From Ralstonia pickettii (GTDB lineage: Bacteria > Pseudomonadota > Gammaproteobacteria > Burkholderiales > Burkholderiaceae): 64,000 nt of DNA. Shown one piece after another: positions 1 to 9,201 of this stretch (its first letter is position 1; every line of letters begins with the position of its first letter). The translations under genes were made by a program, and so were the position numbers. Below the pieces are notes generated by a model that did not search any database, had not been told where the DNA came from, and was given only the letters and a program-made list of their open reading frames with translations. The stretch covers positions 34,790 through 98,789 of the forward strand of contig NZ_MCGB01000074.1 in NCBI RefSeq assembly GCF_001699815.1, read 5' to 3'.

Positions 1-828
1 CACGAACGATTCCGGCGACACGAAGCCCTGGAACGACGCGAACATCGCACCCGACACGCCACCGAACGACGCACCCATCGCAAAGGCGAGCAGCTTGATG
101 TTGCGCGTGTTGATGCCCATCGCCTTGGCGGCGATTTCATCTTCACGCAGCGCCACCCATGCACGACCGATACGCGAGTTCTGCAACCGCAGGCACACGA
201 TGATGATGATCGCAGCCAGGATCACGAACAGGTAGTAGTACATGTAGACCGAGTCGAAGCGGATGCCGAAGAAATCATGGCGCTTCGAGAAGTCGAACCC
301 GAAGATCTTGACCGGCTCGATCAGGTTGATGCCCTTCGGGCCGTTGGTGATGTTCACCGGACGGTCGAGGTTGTTCATGAAGATCCGGATGATTTCACCA
401 AAGCCCAGCGTCACGATGGCGAGGTAGTCACCGCGCAGCTTCAGCACCGGCGTGCCCAGCAGAATGCCGAACAGCGCCGCCAGCCCGGCACCGAGCGGAA
501 TCACCCACCATACGATCAGGTGCAGCCCGTTGGGGAACAGGTTGTGGATCCACTCGAACTGATTGGACAGGTGCGGCGAACCCAGCAACGCCATCATGTA
601 GGCACCCACCGCATAGAACGCGATGTAGCCCAGGTCGAGCAGGCCGGCAAAGCCCACCACGATGTTCAAGCCCAGGGCCAGCATGATGTACAGCAGTGCG
701 AAGTCCAGCACGCGCACCCAGTAGTTGCCACCTGCGGCGCCCACGATGAACGGCGCGAAGATCGCAAGGATCAGGAAGCCGTACAACGCGGCGCGCGTCT
801 TCATCGGCGCTTTGAAATTTTCTGTCAT
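1..828 (-). CDS. livM: Branched-chain amino-acid ABC transporter permease LivM (3' end outside window)
   Basis: Inner-membrane permease of a LivFGHMJ-type importer, which pairs with LivH to form the channel for leucine, isoleucine and valine. The first 276 codons are present; the C-terminus lies beyond position 1. Several hydrophobic segments are visible, followed by the family stretch GDYLAIVTLGFGEIIR and the conserved loop RVGRAW-like NSRIGRAWVALREDEIAA that contacts the ATPase. The ATG at 828 follows livH by 13 bases, so the two permeases are cotranscribed. The ATPase genes livG and livF are expected just outside the window. The family call is firm; substrate range is inferred from the family. 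Confidence 0.93.
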   Translation of the reverse strand, partial: MTENFKAPMKTRAALYGFLILAIFAPFIVGAAGGNYWVRVLDFALLYIMLALGLNIVVGFAGLLDLGYIAFYAVGAYMMALLGSPHLSNQFEWIHNLFPNGLHLIVWWVIPLGAGLAALFGILLGTPVLKLRGDYLAIVTLGFGEIIRIFMNNLDRPVNITNGPKGINLIEPVKIFGFDFSKRHDFFGIRFDSVYMYYYLFVILAAIIIIVCLRLQNSRIGRAWVALREDEIAAKAMGINTRNIKLLAFAMGASFGGVSGAMFASFQGFVSPESFV

Positions 829-841
829 GGCGCTCCCCTTC

Positions 842-1777
842 TTATGCGCGGTCCGCAACGCGTTCGCCCATGATGCCGGACGGGCGGAACAGCAGCACGC
901 CAATCAGCACGATGAATGCGAACACATCCTGGTAGTTCGAACCGAACACACCGCCTGTCAGATCACCGATATAACCGGCACCCAGAGCTTCGATCAGGCC
1001 CAGCAGCATGCCGCCAACCATGGCGCCTGCCAGGTTGCCGATGCCGCCCAGCACCGCGGCGGTAAACGCCTTCAGGCCGGGGATGAAGCCCATGTAGAAG
1101 TGAGCATTGCCGTAGTTGGTCGCCATCATCACGCCTGCAACCGCAGCCATGGCAGCACCAATCATGAAGGTGGCAGAGATCACGAAGTTCGGGTTGACGC
1201 CCATCAGGCCTGCCACACGCTGGTTCTCGGCGGTCGCGCGCATCGCGCGGCCGAGCTTGGTGCGGTTGACCAGCAGGATCAGCCCGACCATCACCAGGAT
1301 CGACACCAGGATGATGACGATTTCCTTGCCCGTAATGGTTGCGCCCGTGGAGCCGATATCAATCGGGCTCGAAGGCAGCAGTTGCGGGAAGGTGAGCGGG
1401 TTGCGCGACCAGATCATCATCGCGAGTGTCTGCAGCACGATCGACACGCCGATGGCGGTGATCAGCGGCGCCAGGCGCGGCGCGTTGCGCAGCGGCCGGT
1501 AAGCGACACGTTCGATGGTGTAGGCCACGATGGCGCAGACCGGCATGGCAAACAGCAACGCGAACACCAGCGTGAGCCAGTCAGGCAGATTGGGGAAGTA
1601 CTTCTGGAGGAAGTTGATGGCGGTCAGGGCAGACATTGCACCGACCATCAGAACATCGCCGTGGGCGAAGTTGATGATGCCGAGAATACCGTAGACCATG
1701 GTGTAGCCAAGTGCGATCAGCGCGTAAATGCTGCCGAGCACCAGACCGTTCACGATCTGCTGGATAAAGATATCCAT
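842..1777 (-). CDS. livH: Branched-chain amino-acid ABC transporter permease LivH
   Basis: A 311-residue inner-membrane permease, the usual length for LivH, and partner of LivM in the branched-chain amino-acid importer. The N-terminus contains the typical LGSIYALIALGYTMVYGI segment and the family motif IINFAHGD. Further hydrophobic helices follow, with the ATPase-contact loop TKLGRAMRATAENQ around residue 185. The ATG at 1777 is preceded by an AGGAG ribosome-binding sequence. It lies 210 bases after the binding-protein gene, and a terminator hairpin stands between them, so livH and livM are probably expressed below livK by partial read-through. Confidence 0.95.
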   Translation of the reverse strand: MDIFIQQIVNGLVLGSIYALIALGYTMVYGILGIINFAHGDVLMVGAMSALTAINFLQKYFPNLPDWLTLVFALLFAMPVCAIVAYTIERVAYRPLRNAPRLAPLITAIGVSIVLQTLAMMIWSRNPLTFPQLLPSSPIDIGSTGATITGKEIVIILVSILVMVGLILLVNRTKLGRAMRATAENQRVAGLMGVNPNFVISATFMIGAAMAAVAGVMMATNYGNAHFYMGFIPGLKAFTAAVLGGIGNLAGAMVGGMLLGLIEALGAGYIGDLTGGVFGSNYQDVFAFIVLIGVLLFRPSGIMGERVADRA

Positions 1778-1930
1778 GAGAACAGCTCCTGCTATGCCTT
1801 GCTTTGTTGTAGGCGACGGGATGACGTGCCCGCAAGGTATGCGATCAATCGGATGGGTAAGGTGAGGTTGCTGGTAAGCGGCCTGCCGACACGCCCATGG
1901 TGAGGGCCTTGTTTCATTGGCGAGGCTATA

Positions 1931-1968
1931 AAAAACGGCACCGCAGGGGTAGTCGCGGTGCCGTTTTT
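1931..1968 (-). terminator. Intrinsic terminator between livK and livH
   Basis: A perfect 14-base inverted repeat (AAAAACGGCACCGC with its complement) closes a 10-base loop and ends in a T tract on the minus strand. It sits after livK and before livH. Known ABC operons use such hairpins to make more binding protein than permease; that role is an inference here. The hairpin is also flanked by T residues in the plus direction. Confidence 0.85.
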
Positions 1969-1987
1969 AGGGCGGATAACCCTTCGA

Positions 1988-3193
1988 TTACATCTTCACA
2001 ACGTCAAGAACACTCTTCTTCTTGTCCTTGTAGTTGTACAGGGTGATGGAACCTTGCTTCAGGTCACCCTTGTCGTCGAACGCGATGTTGCCGATCACGC
2101 CGTTGTAGTTGGTTGCCGGCATGGCAGCCAGGATCTTGGCAGCGTCGGTCGAGTTGGCACGCTTCATCGCGTCGATGATCACGTTGACGGCGTCATACGT
2201 GAACGGTGCGTAGATCTGCACCGGCGTGTTGAAGCGCGCTTGGTACTTCTTCTCGAAGTCCGCGCCCTTTTCCATCTTCGACAGTGCCAGGCCTGCTTCC
2301 GAGCAGACGATGTTGTCGATCGCGTCGCCAGCCAGTTCGGCCACCTTGTCGGTACACACGCCGTCGCCGCCAACGATCTTGGCCGTGATGCCCAGTTCCT
2401 TGGCTTGCTTGGCGAACGGACCGCCGGTGGCGTCCATGCCACCGTACATGATCACGTCCGGCTTCTTGCCCTTGATCTTGGTCAGAATGGCCTTGAAGTC
2501 GGTGGCCTTGTCGTTGGTCGCCTCGCGCGCCACGACGTTCACGCCGTCGGCCTTCGCGGTTTTCTCGAACTCGTCAGCCAGGCCCTTACCGTAGGCGGTG
2601 GCATCGTCAACAATTGCCACGGTCTTGGCGCCCAGGGTCTTGGCGGCGTAGTTCGCCAGTGCCGGGCCTTGCTGCGCGTCGGTGGCCACCACGCGGTAGG
2701 TCGTCTTGAAGCCTTGCTTGGTGTAGTCGGGGTTCGTCGACGACGGCGAGATCTGCACGATGCCCGCATCGCTGTAGATCTTCGAGGCCGGGATCGAAAC
2801 GCCCGAGTTCAGGTGGCCGACGACGGCAACAACGTGCTCGTCAACCAGCTTCTGCGCCACGGCGGTGCCCGTCTTCGGGTCGCCTGCATCGTCTTCACCG
2901 ACCAGTTCCAGCTTGATCTTCTTGCCGTCGATGGTCAGGCCTTCCTTGTTGGCTTCTTCAACGGCCAGACGTGCACCGTTTTCGTTGTCTTTGCCAAGGT
3001 GAGCAATACCGCCCGTGAGCGGAGCCGCGTGACCAATCTTGACGACGGTCTCGCCGCCGGCAGCCGCCGCCGGAGCCGACGTTGCTGCAGGTGCAGCAGC
3101 TTGGTTTGCGGGCTTTTCCTCGTTCTTACCGCAAGCTGCTACGAGTGCCACGGCAGCCGCAAGCGGCAGAACTTTGGCAAACTTAATTTGCAT
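1988..3193 (-). CDS. livK: Branched-chain amino-acid ABC transporter substrate-binding lipoprotein
   Basis: A 401-residue type I periplasmic binding protein of the leucine/isoleucine/valine family. It captures the amino acid for LivHM. The N-terminus is a lipoprotein signal with lipobox VAAC (modified Cys at residue 21), followed by an Ala/Pro-rich linker to about residue 48. The ligand-binding fold starts at VVKIGHAAPLTGGIAHLGKD, and family signatures such as VVGHLNSG and ISPSSTNP are visible. An AGGAGA Shine-Dalgarno sequence precedes the ATG at 3193. A good promoter and a palindrome lie upstream (listed separately). Being a lipoprotein is slightly unusual, because many Gram-negative LivK proteins are soluble. 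Confidence 0.93.
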   Translation of the reverse strand: MQIKFAKVLPLAAAVALVAACGKNEEKPANQAAAPAATSAPAAAAGGETVVKIGHAAPLTGGIAHLGKDNENGARLAVEEANKEGLTIDGKKIKLELVGEDDAGDPKTGTAVAQKLVDEHVVAVVGHLNSGVSIPASKIYSDAGIVQISPSSTNPDYTKQGFKTTYRVVATDAQQGPALANYAAKTLGAKTVAIVDDATAYGKGLADEFEKTAKADGVNVVAREATNDKATDFKAILTKIKGKKPDVIMYGGMDATGGPFAKQAKELGITAKIVGGDGVCTDKVAELAGDAIDNIVCSEAGLALSKMEKGADFEKKYQARFNTPVQIYAPFTYDAVNVIIDAMKRANSTDAAKILAAMPATNYNGVIGNIAFDDKGDLKQGSITLYNYKDKKKSVLDVVKM

Positions 3194-3263
3194 GAGTGAT
3201 CTCCTAGATCTCGCAAGAGCAAGAAGAGCGTCCTGCCTCCCGGCCGCTCCCCCCGCGCCGATT

Positions 3264-3278
3264 GTTTCAATTTGAAAC
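3264..3278. promoter_or_regulatory. 15-bp palindrome at the livK transcription start
   Basis: GTTTCAA-T-TTGAAAC is a perfect odd-length palindrome. It lies just downstream of the -10 hexamer of the livK promoter, covering the expected start of transcription. That is a classic place for a repressor operator. The regulator is not identifiable from this window. Confidence 0.5.
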
Positions 3279-3284
3279 GCGCGA

Positions 3285-3312
3285 ATTGTATCCCCTTTTA
3301 TTGCGGATGCAA
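3285..3312 (-). promoter_or_regulatory. Probable sigma-70 promoter of livK
   Basis: Reading the minus strand, TTGCAT (3312-3307) and TACAAT (3290-3285) are separated by 16 bases. Both hexamers are close to consensus, and this is the best match in the 453-base gap (3194-3646) between livK and ispH. Transcription would start near 3278, giving a leader of roughly 85 bases. The rest of the gap holds the palindrome at 3264-3278 and the ispH terminator; I see no gene in it. Confidence 0.65.
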
Positions 3313-3529
3313 TACGCGTCGCAACAACGATTTTTACTGTAACTACGCCGCTTTACGGGCTTTCCCCAATGCCCAAACAGGCGTCATTTCGCGCAGGCAT
3401 TCGCGAACGGCGCATAGGCTAATCAAGAAGCGTGCCAGAGTAGGGGAAACCCCCTATTCATGCGGCTTGGCGGGCAATTGCCACGGCAAATCAAGGCTTC
3501 GCCGGTATTGACGAGGTTTTTGCGACGCA

Positions 3530-3563
3530 CAAAACAATACGGCCACTCCCGGAGAAGTGGCCG
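3530..3563 (-). terminator. Probable terminator after ispH
   Basis: An 8-base stem (CGGCCACT at 3540-3547 with AGTGGCCG at 3556-3563) is followed on the minus strand by the T-rich run TATTGTTTTG. It lies about 85 bases past the ispH stop codon and no other minus-strand gene precedes it. Confidence 0.6.
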
Positions 3564-3646
3564 TCGATTCCTCAAAAGCGCTTTATGCACCGCATTAGGG
3601 CGCACCGTTTTTGTGCGCTTTTAAGTGGGCATTTACATAAAGGGAT

Positions 3647-4630
3647 TCAATTGATTTGAAGCCCCCTCGGAAGGGGGAAAGACATGTTTTCCTGAATACC
3701 GTCGAGCGGGCGCACGGTGCGTGCGCCCAGCGCCTTGAGCCGATCGACAATCGATTGCGCCAGCTCTTCGGGTGCCGACGCCCCCGCGGTCAGGCCCACG
3801 CGGCGCTTGCCAGCCACCCATTCGGGGCGCACCTGTTCAGGTGTATCCACCATATAGGCAGGTACGCCCAGCTTTTCGGCCAGTTCACGCAGGCGGTTCG
3901 AGTTCGAGCTGTTCGGGCTGCCGACCACGATCACCACTTCCACCTGCGGCGCCATGAACTTCACGGCGTCCTGGCGATTCTGCGTCGCGTAGCAGATGTC
4001 CTGCTTCTTGGGCTCGTGCACGGCCGGAAAGCGCGCTTTGATGGCCGCCACGATCTCCTGGGTCTCATCCACCGACAGCGTGGTCTGCGTCACGTAGGCC
4101 AGACGCGTCGAGTCTTTCACCTCGAGATGCGCAACGTCATCGACGGACTCAACCAGCAGCATGCCGTCGTTGGCCTGCCCCATGGTGCCTTCCACCTCGG
4201 GATGGCCCTTGTGCCCGATCATGATGATCTCGAAACCCTGCGCACGCATCTTCGAGACTTCCACGTGCACCTTGGTCACCAGCGGGCAGGTCGCATCGAA
4301 CACGCGCAGGCCGCGCGCTTCCGCCGCCTCACGCACCGCCCGTGACACGCCGTGCGCACTGAAGATGACTGTGCCACCCACTGGCACATCGTCGAGTTCC
4401 TGCACGAACACCGCGCCCTTGTTGCGCAGATCGCCAACCACATAAGCGTTGTGCACGATCTCGTGACGAACGTAAATCGGCGCGCCAAACAACTCCAGCG
4501 CGCGCTCGACGATCTCGATGGCACGATCCACGCCGGCGCAGAAGCCGCGCGGCTGCGCCAGCAAGACCTCGGCGTCGGCCTGGGTGACAGGATCAATGGG
4601 ATCGAGCGGGGCGTTCACAGCGTTGCTCAT
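3647..4630 (-). CDS. ispH: 4-hydroxy-3-methylbut-2-enyl diphosphate reductase IspH
   Basis: The last enzyme of the methylerythritol phosphate pathway. It reductively dehydrates HMBPP to IPP and DMAPP in the cytoplasm using a [4Fe-4S] cluster. At 327 residues it has the usual length. The three cluster cysteines are visible at residues 31 (RGFCAGV), 115 (DATCPLV) and 213 ([11 protein letters not shown]). The substrate-binding motif [14 protein letters not shown] spans residues 139-152 with the catalytic Glu at 145. The gene starts two bases after the stop codon of the FKBP-type isomerase gene, and the slpA/fkpB-ispH pairing is widespread in proteobacteria. A probable terminator follows. Confidence 0.97.
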   Translation of the reverse strand: MSNAVNAPLDPIDPVTQADAEVLLAQPRGFCAGVDRAIEIVERALELFGAPIYVRHEIVHNAYVVGDLRNKGAVFVQELDDVPVGGTVIFSAHGVSRAVREAAEARGLRVFDATCPLVTKVHVEVSKMRAQGFEIIMIGHKGHPEVEGTMGQANDGMLLVESVDDVAHLEVKDSTRLAYVTQTTLSVDETQEIVAAIKARFPAVHEPKKQDICYATQNRQDAVKFMAPQVEVVIVVGSPNSSNSNRLRELAEKLGVPAYMVDTPEQVRPEWVAGKRRVGLTAGASAPEELAQSIVDRLKALGARTVRPLDGIQENMSFPLPRGLQIN

Positions 4631-4631
4631 A

Positions 4632-5126
4632 TCAGAGGATGCCGATCAGCTGGACTTCAAACACGATCGTCTGACCGGCCAGCGGGTGGTTGAAGTCAAA
4701 CAATGCCGAGGTCTCGCCCACTTCCTTGAGCACACCGGCATATTTGCCGCCGCTCGGCGCATTGAACTCAACCAGGTCGCCCGGCTGGTAATCCTCTTCG
4801 AACGAGGAGTTCTCCCGCAGCGTGGCCAGCGACACGCGCTGCAGCAGTTCCGGATTGCGTGGGCCGAACGCATGCTCCGGTGCCAGCCGGAACGTCGTGC
4901 GCTCGCCCTCGCGCATACCAAGCAGCGCCTGCTCCAGCGTGGGCGCCATCTGGCCCTGGCCGAGCAGCAGCGTGGCCGGTTTGTCGTCGAAGGTGGTAAC
5001 GATGTCGGTGTCGTTTTCCAGCGCGATGCGGTAGTGCAGCGTCAGAAAGGAATCCGGGCCAACCACCTTGCCTGTGCCGCTTGGCGTCGCCGCGGACGCC
5101 TCGTTCACCAAATTTTGCACGCTCAA
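4632..5126 (-). CDS. fkpB: FKBP-type peptidyl-prolyl cis-trans isomerase, SlpA/FkpB type
   Basis: A 164-residue cytoplasmic prolyl isomerase and folding helper of the SlyD/SlpA branch of the FKBP family. The FKBP core is recognisable: [15 protein letters not shown], then [20 protein letters not shown] and [23 protein letters not shown]. An insert-in-flap domain lies in the middle, and the end [10 protein letters not shown] is typical. There is no signal peptide and no His-rich SlyD tail, which favours SlpA. It is coupled to ispH with a one-base gap. The start at 5126 is the first ATG that keeps the whole fold; a slightly later start would remove only a disordered tail. Confidence 0.9.
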   Translation of the reverse strand: MSVQNLVNEASAATPSGTGKVVGPDSFLTLHYRIALENDTDIVTTFDDKPATLLLGQGQMAPTLEQALLGMREGERTTFRLAPEHAFGPRNPELLQRVSLATLRENSSFEEDYQPGDLVEFNAPSGGKYAGVLKEVGETSALFDFNHPLAGQTIVFEVQLIGIL

Positions 5127-5239
5127 CCTGCTTGACCAAAAAGTAACCCGTTATTGTACGTCAGCCCTCCGCGCTGCCGCAGGCGCGACGCGCGCCGCAC
5201 TCCCGCTGGCAGGGCCTTTCCTCCGCGCATCCCAACCCT

Positions 5240-5914
5240 ATGGCAATCGTCGACTGGCCCGCCCACGAGCGGCCGCGTGAAAAACTGCTCGCCCACGGCC
5301 CCGCTGCGCTCTCCGATGCGGAGCTGCTGGCCATCTTCCTGCGCGTGGGCGTGCCAGGCAAAAGCGCCGTCGACCTCGCCCGCGAACTGCTCGCGCACTT
5401 CGGGTCCCTCGCGCGGCTGTGTCATGCCTCTCAACAGGAGTTCTCGTCGATCAACGGCATGGGCCCCGCCAAATACGCACAACTGCACGCGCTGCTGGAA
5501 GTTGCCCGGCGTGCACTGAAAGAAGACTTCACGCAGGGTCAGACCTTTGAATCCGCACAAAGCGTGAAGGATTTCTTGCGCCTGACACTCGGCCACCGCC
5601 CGCATGAAGTGTTCGCCTGTTTCTTTCTAGATGTACGGCACCGGCTGATCGCTTGGGAAGAACTCTTCCGCGGCACGCTGACCGAAGCCCGCGTCTACCC
5701 GCGCGAGATCGCGAAGCGCGCGCTACATCACAATGCAGCCGCCGTGATCCTGGCCCACAACCACCCCACCGGCAACACTGAACCCAGCGAATCCGACGTC
5801 ATCCTGACCCGCGAACTGTGCCGCGCGCTGGCAATGCTCGACGTGATCGTCCTGGATCACATGATCGTCGGCCGCAACCACGTCTACGGCTTTCTCGAAC
5901 ACGGCAAAATGTAG
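5240..5914 (+). CDS. radC: RadC family protein with JAB/MPN domain
   Basis: A 224-residue RadC-like protein. The N-terminal helix-hairpin-helix region (PREKLLAHGPAALSDAELLAIFLRVG, then a GMGPAKYAQL motif) is followed by a JAB/MPN metal-binding domain with the motif AHNHPTGNTEPSESD near residue 172. His, His and Asp there would bind zinc. The family is named for an old DNA-repair phenotype, but its molecular function is not settled. It is divergent from the FKBP-ispH pair, and the nearest upstream sequence shows no strong Shine-Dalgarno site. The rpmB promoter follows 48 bases after the stop. Confidence 0.93.
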   Translation: MAIVDWPAHERPREKLLAHGPAALSDAELLAIFLRVGVPGKSAVDLARELLAHFGSLARLCHASQQEFSSINGMGPAKYAQLHALLEVARRALKEDFTQGQTFESAQSVKDFLRLTLGHRPHEVFACFFLDVRHRLIAWEELFRGTLTEARVYPREIAKRALHHNAAAVILAHNHPTGNTEPSESDVILTRELCRALAMLDVIVLDHMIVGRNHVYGFLEHGKM

Positions 5915-5961
5915 TGCCGATGCCGCATCGCACGGGGCCCAACGGCAATCCATCGATCTCG

Positions 5962-5991
5962 TTGATTTGTCAGCGGTTTTGTGTGTATAAT
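5962..5991 (+). promoter_or_regulatory. Probable promoter of rpmB-rpmG
   Basis: TTGATT (5962-5967) and a perfect TATAAT (5986-5991) are separated by 18 bases. Transcription would start near 5998, giving a leader of about 97 bases before rpmB. Confidence 0.75.
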
Positions 5992-6015
5992 CCGCGTTTC
6001 GCTGAAGTCCCACCT

Positions 6016-6068
6016 CTACAGTGGCGCTGCGCTTGGTTTTGGTCCCAGCGCCCGGTCGCAAACTGTAG
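6016..6068 (+). promoter_or_regulatory. Stem-loop in the rpmB leader
   Basis: The leader folds into two stacked helices: CTACAGT (6016-6022) with ACTGTAG (6062-6068), and inside it GGCGCTG (6023-6029) with CAGCGCC (6046-6052). There is an asymmetric bulge on the 3' side. Ribosomal-protein leaders often bind their own product, so autoregulation is possible but not shown. There is no T tract, so it is not a terminator. Confidence 0.5.
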
Positions 6069-6094
6069 CCAACGAATTTAGTTAGGAGTGCTCC

Positions 6095-6328
6095 ATGGCA
6101 CGCGTCTGTCAAGTGACCGGGAAAGCGCCGATGGTCGGCAATAACGTTTCCCACGCAAACAACAAGACCAAGCGCCGTTTTCTGCCGAACCTGCAGAATC
6201 GCCGCTTTTGGGTCGAATCCGAAAACCGCTGGGTCAGCCTGCGCGTCTCGAACGCTGGTCTGCGCCTGATCGATAAAAAAGGCATCGACGAAGTGCTCGT
6301 GGACCTGCGCGCACGCGGCGAAGTCTAA
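6095..6328 (+). CDS. rpmB: 50S ribosomal protein L28
   Basis: A 77-residue protein of the large ribosomal subunit. The start [20 protein letters not shown] and the middle [16 protein letters not shown] are diagnostic for bacterial L28. TTAGGAG precedes the ATG. rpmG follows after 13 bases with the same type of Shine-Dalgarno sequence, giving the standard rpmBG operon. Confidence 0.98.
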   Translation: MARVCQVTGKAPMVGNNVSHANNKTKRRFLPNLQNRRFWVESENRWVSLRVSNAGLRLIDKKGIDEVLVDLRARGEV

Positions 6329-6341
6329 TTAGGAGTTAAAC

Positions 6342-6512
6342 ATGGCCAGCAAAGGCGGACGCGACAAGATCAAGCTGGAATCGACCGCAGGTACGGGTCA
6401 TTTCTACACGACCACCAAGAACAAGCGCACCAAGCCGGAAAAGATGGAGATCATGAAGTTCGATCCCGTCGCCCGCAAGCACGTCGCTTACAAGGAAACC
6501 AAGATCAAGTAA
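6342..6512 (+). CDS. rpmG: 50S ribosomal protein L33
   Basis: A 56-residue ribosomal protein of the large subunit. The sequence contains [20 protein letters not shown] and ends [10 protein letters not shown], matching the enterobacterial-type L33. It has no cysteines, so it is the zinc-independent form. ATTAGGAG precedes the ATG at 6342 and an intrinsic terminator follows 45 bases after the stop. Confidence 0.98.
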   Translation: MASKGGRDKIKLESTAGTGHFYTTTKNKRTKPEKMEIMKFDPVARKHVAYKETKIK

Positions 6513-6557
6513 TCCTCGCGGATTGCGTATCTTGTTTCCGTCGGCATGACCGACAGC

Positions 6558-6586
6558 AAAAACCCGCTTTCAAGCGGGTTTTTTGT
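6558..6586 (+). terminator. Intrinsic terminator of rpmBG
   Basis: AACCCGCTT (6561-6569) and AAGCGGGTT (6572-6580) form a nine-base stem with a minimal loop, followed by six T residues and flanked by an A tract upstream. Confidence 0.92.
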
Positions 6587-6690
6587 TGCCTGCGGTTTGG
6601 CGCATGCTGCGGTGTACACTGCTCCTCTTTCCGATTGACACGCGACTGTGTTATTTACCAGTTGCGTCTGAACCGCGTTCCGCGTCTTCC

Positions 6691-8292
6691 ATGAATTTCG
6701 ATGTTGCCGTTGTTGGCAGCGGCTTGGCGGGCCTGACCGTCGCCCTGCACCTAGCCGATCACCGCCGCGTGGTCGTCATCAGCAAACGCAGCCTGCCGGA
6801 AGGCGCCAGCGATTGGGCGCAGGGCGGCATTGCCGCCGTGCTCGATTCGGGCGACAGCCATGACGAACACGTCGACGACACGCTCATCGCTGGCGCAGGA
6901 CTGTGCGATGAAGCGGCTACCCGCTACATCGTCGAGAACGGGCGCTCGGCCATTGAATGGCTGATCAGCCATGGCGTGCCTTTCACGCGCGATGAGCAGG
7001 CCGAACTCGGCTTCCACCTGACACGCGAAGGCGGCCATCGCCATCGACGCATCATCCACGCAGCCGATGCCACCGGCCATGCCGTCGTCACGACGCTGGT
7101 TGAGAAGGTACGCAACCACCCGAACATCACGCTGCTGGAAGACCACTTCGCGATCGACCTGATTACCGATGCGAAGCTGGGTCGGCCGGGCATGCGTTGC
7201 CATGGCCTCTACGCGCTCGACATTGCATCGGGCCATGTCAAGACGATTACCGCGAGCCAAACCGTGATGGCCACGGGCGGTGCGGGTAAGGTCTATCTCT
7301 ACACGACGAATCCGGACACGGCCAGCGGCGACGGTATTGCCATGGCGTGGCGAGCGGGCTGCCGCGTGGCGAACATGGAGTTCATCCAGTTCCACCCCAC
7401 GTGCCTGTACCACCCGTTCGCGAAGTCCTTCCTGATTACCGAGGCCGTGCGCGGTGAAGGCGGCAAGCTGATCCTGCCCGACGGCACGCGTTTCATGCCC
7501 GCGCACGACGATCGCGCAGAACTGGCTCCGCGCGATATCGTCGCCCGCGCGATCGACTTCGAGATGAAGAAGCGTGGGCTGGACTGCGTCTATCTGGACA
7601 TCAGCCATCAGAGCCCGGCGTTCCTCAAGGAACATTTCCCGACCATCATGGCGCGCTGCCTGGAGCTGGGCATCGACATCACGCGCCAACCGATTCCGGT
7701 CGTGCCGGCGGCGCACTACACGTGCGGCGGTGTGGTCACAGACCACCTCGGGCGCACGGATATCGCCGGCCTGTACGCCGTTGGCGAGACTGCTTACACC
7801 GGCCTGCACGGCGCCAACCGGCTGGCGAGCAATTCGCTGCTGGAATGCATGGTGATCGGGCGTGGCGCGGCGGAAGACATCCTGGCGCAGCCGCCCTCGA
7901 ACCCGACCTCGGTGCAGATTCCCGCGTGGGATGAGAGCCGCGTGACCGATCCCGATGAGGAAGTCGTCGTCTCGCACAACTGGGACGAACTGCGTCGCAT
8001 GATGTGGAACTACGTCGGCATCGTGCGCACGAACAAGCGGCTGGAGCGGGCGCAGCACCGCATTGCGCTGTTGCGCGAAGAGATTACGGAGTACTACGCC
8101 AACTTCCGCGTGAGCCACGATCTGCTCGAGCTGCGCAACCTCGTCGAGGCCGCCTCGCTGATCGTCGACAGTGCGCTGTCACGGCATGAGAGCCGCGGCC
8201 TGCATTTCTCGCGCGACTACCCCGAAACGCTACCCAAGGCACTGCCGACGGTCATGCAGCCGACCCATCGGCAGATCGCCCGGAAACGCTGA
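6691..8292 (+). CDS. nadB: L-aspartate oxidase NadB
   Basis: A 533-residue flavoprotein that oxidises L-aspartate to iminoaspartate, the first step of de novo NAD synthesis; NadA then condenses iminoaspartate with DHAP. The FAD-binding motif [13 protein letters not shown] is at the N-terminus, [13 protein letters not shown] follows, and the C-terminal FAD signature [15 protein letters not shown] is present. The helical cap at the end ([14 protein letters not shown]) is typical. I chose the ATG at 6691 because it places the nucleotide-binding motif five residues in; an upstream in-frame start would overlap the rpmBG terminator. The gene converges with nadC-nadA, leaving nine bases between stop codons. 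Confidence 0.96.
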   Translation: MNFDVAVVGSGLAGLTVALHLADHRRVVVISKRSLPEGASDWAQGGIAAVLDSGDSHDEHVDDTLIAGAGLCDEAATRYIVENGRSAIEWLISHGVPFTRDEQAELGFHLTREGGHRHRRIIHAADATGHAVVTTLVEKVRNHPNITLLEDHFAIDLITDAKLGRPGMRCHGLYALDIASGHVKTITASQTVMATGGAGKVYLYTTNPDTASGDGIAMAWRAGCRVANMEFIQFHPTCLYHPFAKSFLITEAVRGEGGKLILPDGTRFMPAHDDRAELAPRDIVARAIDFEMKKRGLDCVYLDISHQSPAFLKEHFPTIMARCLELGIDITRQPIPVVPAAHYTCGGVVTDHLGRTDIAGLYAVGETAYTGLHGANRLASNSLLECMVIGRGAAEDILAQPPSNPTSVQIPAWDESRVTDPDEEVVVSHNWDELRRMMWNYVGIVRTNKRLERAQHRIALLREEITEYYANFRVSHDLLELRNLVEAASLIVDSALSRHESRGLHFSRDYPETLPKALPTVMQPTHRQIARKR

Positions 8293-8301
8293 GGCTTAGC
8301 C

Positions 8302-9201
8302 TTAGTCGACGATCCGCAAAGAGAAGTCGGTTGCGCGCACGTCCTTCGTGAGCGCGCCGACGGAGATTCGGTCCACGCCGGTCTCGGCAAAGGTGCGGAT
8401 CGTCTCGATGTTTACGCCGCCGGACACCTCGAGCAGCGCCCTGCCCGCCGTTACGCGCACAGCCTCGCGCATCGCGGGCGGTTCGAAGTTGTCGAGCAGC
8501 ACGGACGTGGCACCTGCCGCCAGTGCTTCATCCAGCTGCGCGAGCGTTTCCACCTCAACCTGAATCGTCACGCCTGCGTTCAGCGCCTGCGCCGCACGCA
8601 GGGCCGCTGTCACGCCACCTGCCGCAGCGATGTGGTTTTCCTTGATCAGGATGCCGTCGTACAAGGCTAAGCGCTGATTCTCGCCGCCACCGATCCGCAC
8701 GGCGTACTTCTGCGCCAGGCGCAGGCCCGGCAGCGTCTTACGTGTGTCGAGCACGCGGGCGCGCGTGCCTTCGACGGCTGCGGCGTAACGCGAAGTCGCC
8801 GTCGCCACACCGGACAGCAACTGCAGGAAGTTCAGCGACGGGCGCTCAGCCGTCAACAGCGAACGCGCCGGGCCCTCGATCTCGCACACCACGGAATCGG
8901 GCGCCATGCGATCGCCTTCGTGCTGACGCCACGTGACCCGCAGCGTCGGGTCAACGGCGCGCATGCACGCATCGAACCAGGGTGTGCCGCAGAGCACGGC
9001 GTGCTCACGCACGATCACGCGCGCGCGCGCAAGGCGATCGGCGGGGATCAGCAAGCCAGTGCGGTCGCCCGTGCCAACGTCCTCGGCAATGGCTGCGGCC
9101 ACATTCGCGGACAACGCCTCGCGCAGTGCCGGGCCAAAGCCATCGAAAATTGCCTCAGCCGCAGGGGCGAGACGCGTCGTGTTCATCTGTGTTGCCGTCA
9201 T
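8302..9201 (-). CDS. nadC: Nicotinate-nucleotide pyrophosphorylase (quinolinate phosphoribosyltransferase) NadC
   Basis: A 299-residue cytoplasmic enzyme that converts quinolinate and PRPP to nicotinate mononucleotide, the third step of NAD synthesis. Visible signatures are [10 protein letters not shown] near the N-terminus, [19 protein letters not shown] with the PRPP-contact residues, [21 protein letters not shown] in the middle, and the C-terminal LEVSGGVN and [11 protein letters not shown]. The ATG at 9201 overlaps the nadA stop codon (ATGA), so the two are translationally coupled. A second ATG at 9186 is also possible. Confidence 0.96.
   Translation of the reverse strand: MTATQMNTTRLAPAAEAIFDGFGPALREALSANVAAAIAEDVGTGDRTGLLIPADRLARARVIVREHAVLCGTPWFDACMRAVDPTLRVTWRQHEGDRMAPDSVVCEIEGPARSLLTAERPSLNFLQLLSGVATATSRYAAAVEGTRARVLDTRKTLPGLRLAQKYAVRIGGGENQRLALYDGILIKENHIAAAGGVTAALRAAQALNAGVTIQVEVETLAQLDEALAAGATSVLLDNFEPPAMREAVRVTAGRALLEVSGGVNIETIRTFAETGVDRISVGALTKDVRATDFSLRIVD

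Noticed and set aside
1958..3199. A 413-codon frame opposite livK
   Set aside because: Compositionally biased shadow of the binding-protein gene and it begins within the terminator.
3423..3605. A 60-codon frame between livK and ispH
   Set aside because: It contains the ispH terminator hairpin, has no ribosome-binding site and shows no similarity to anything I know.
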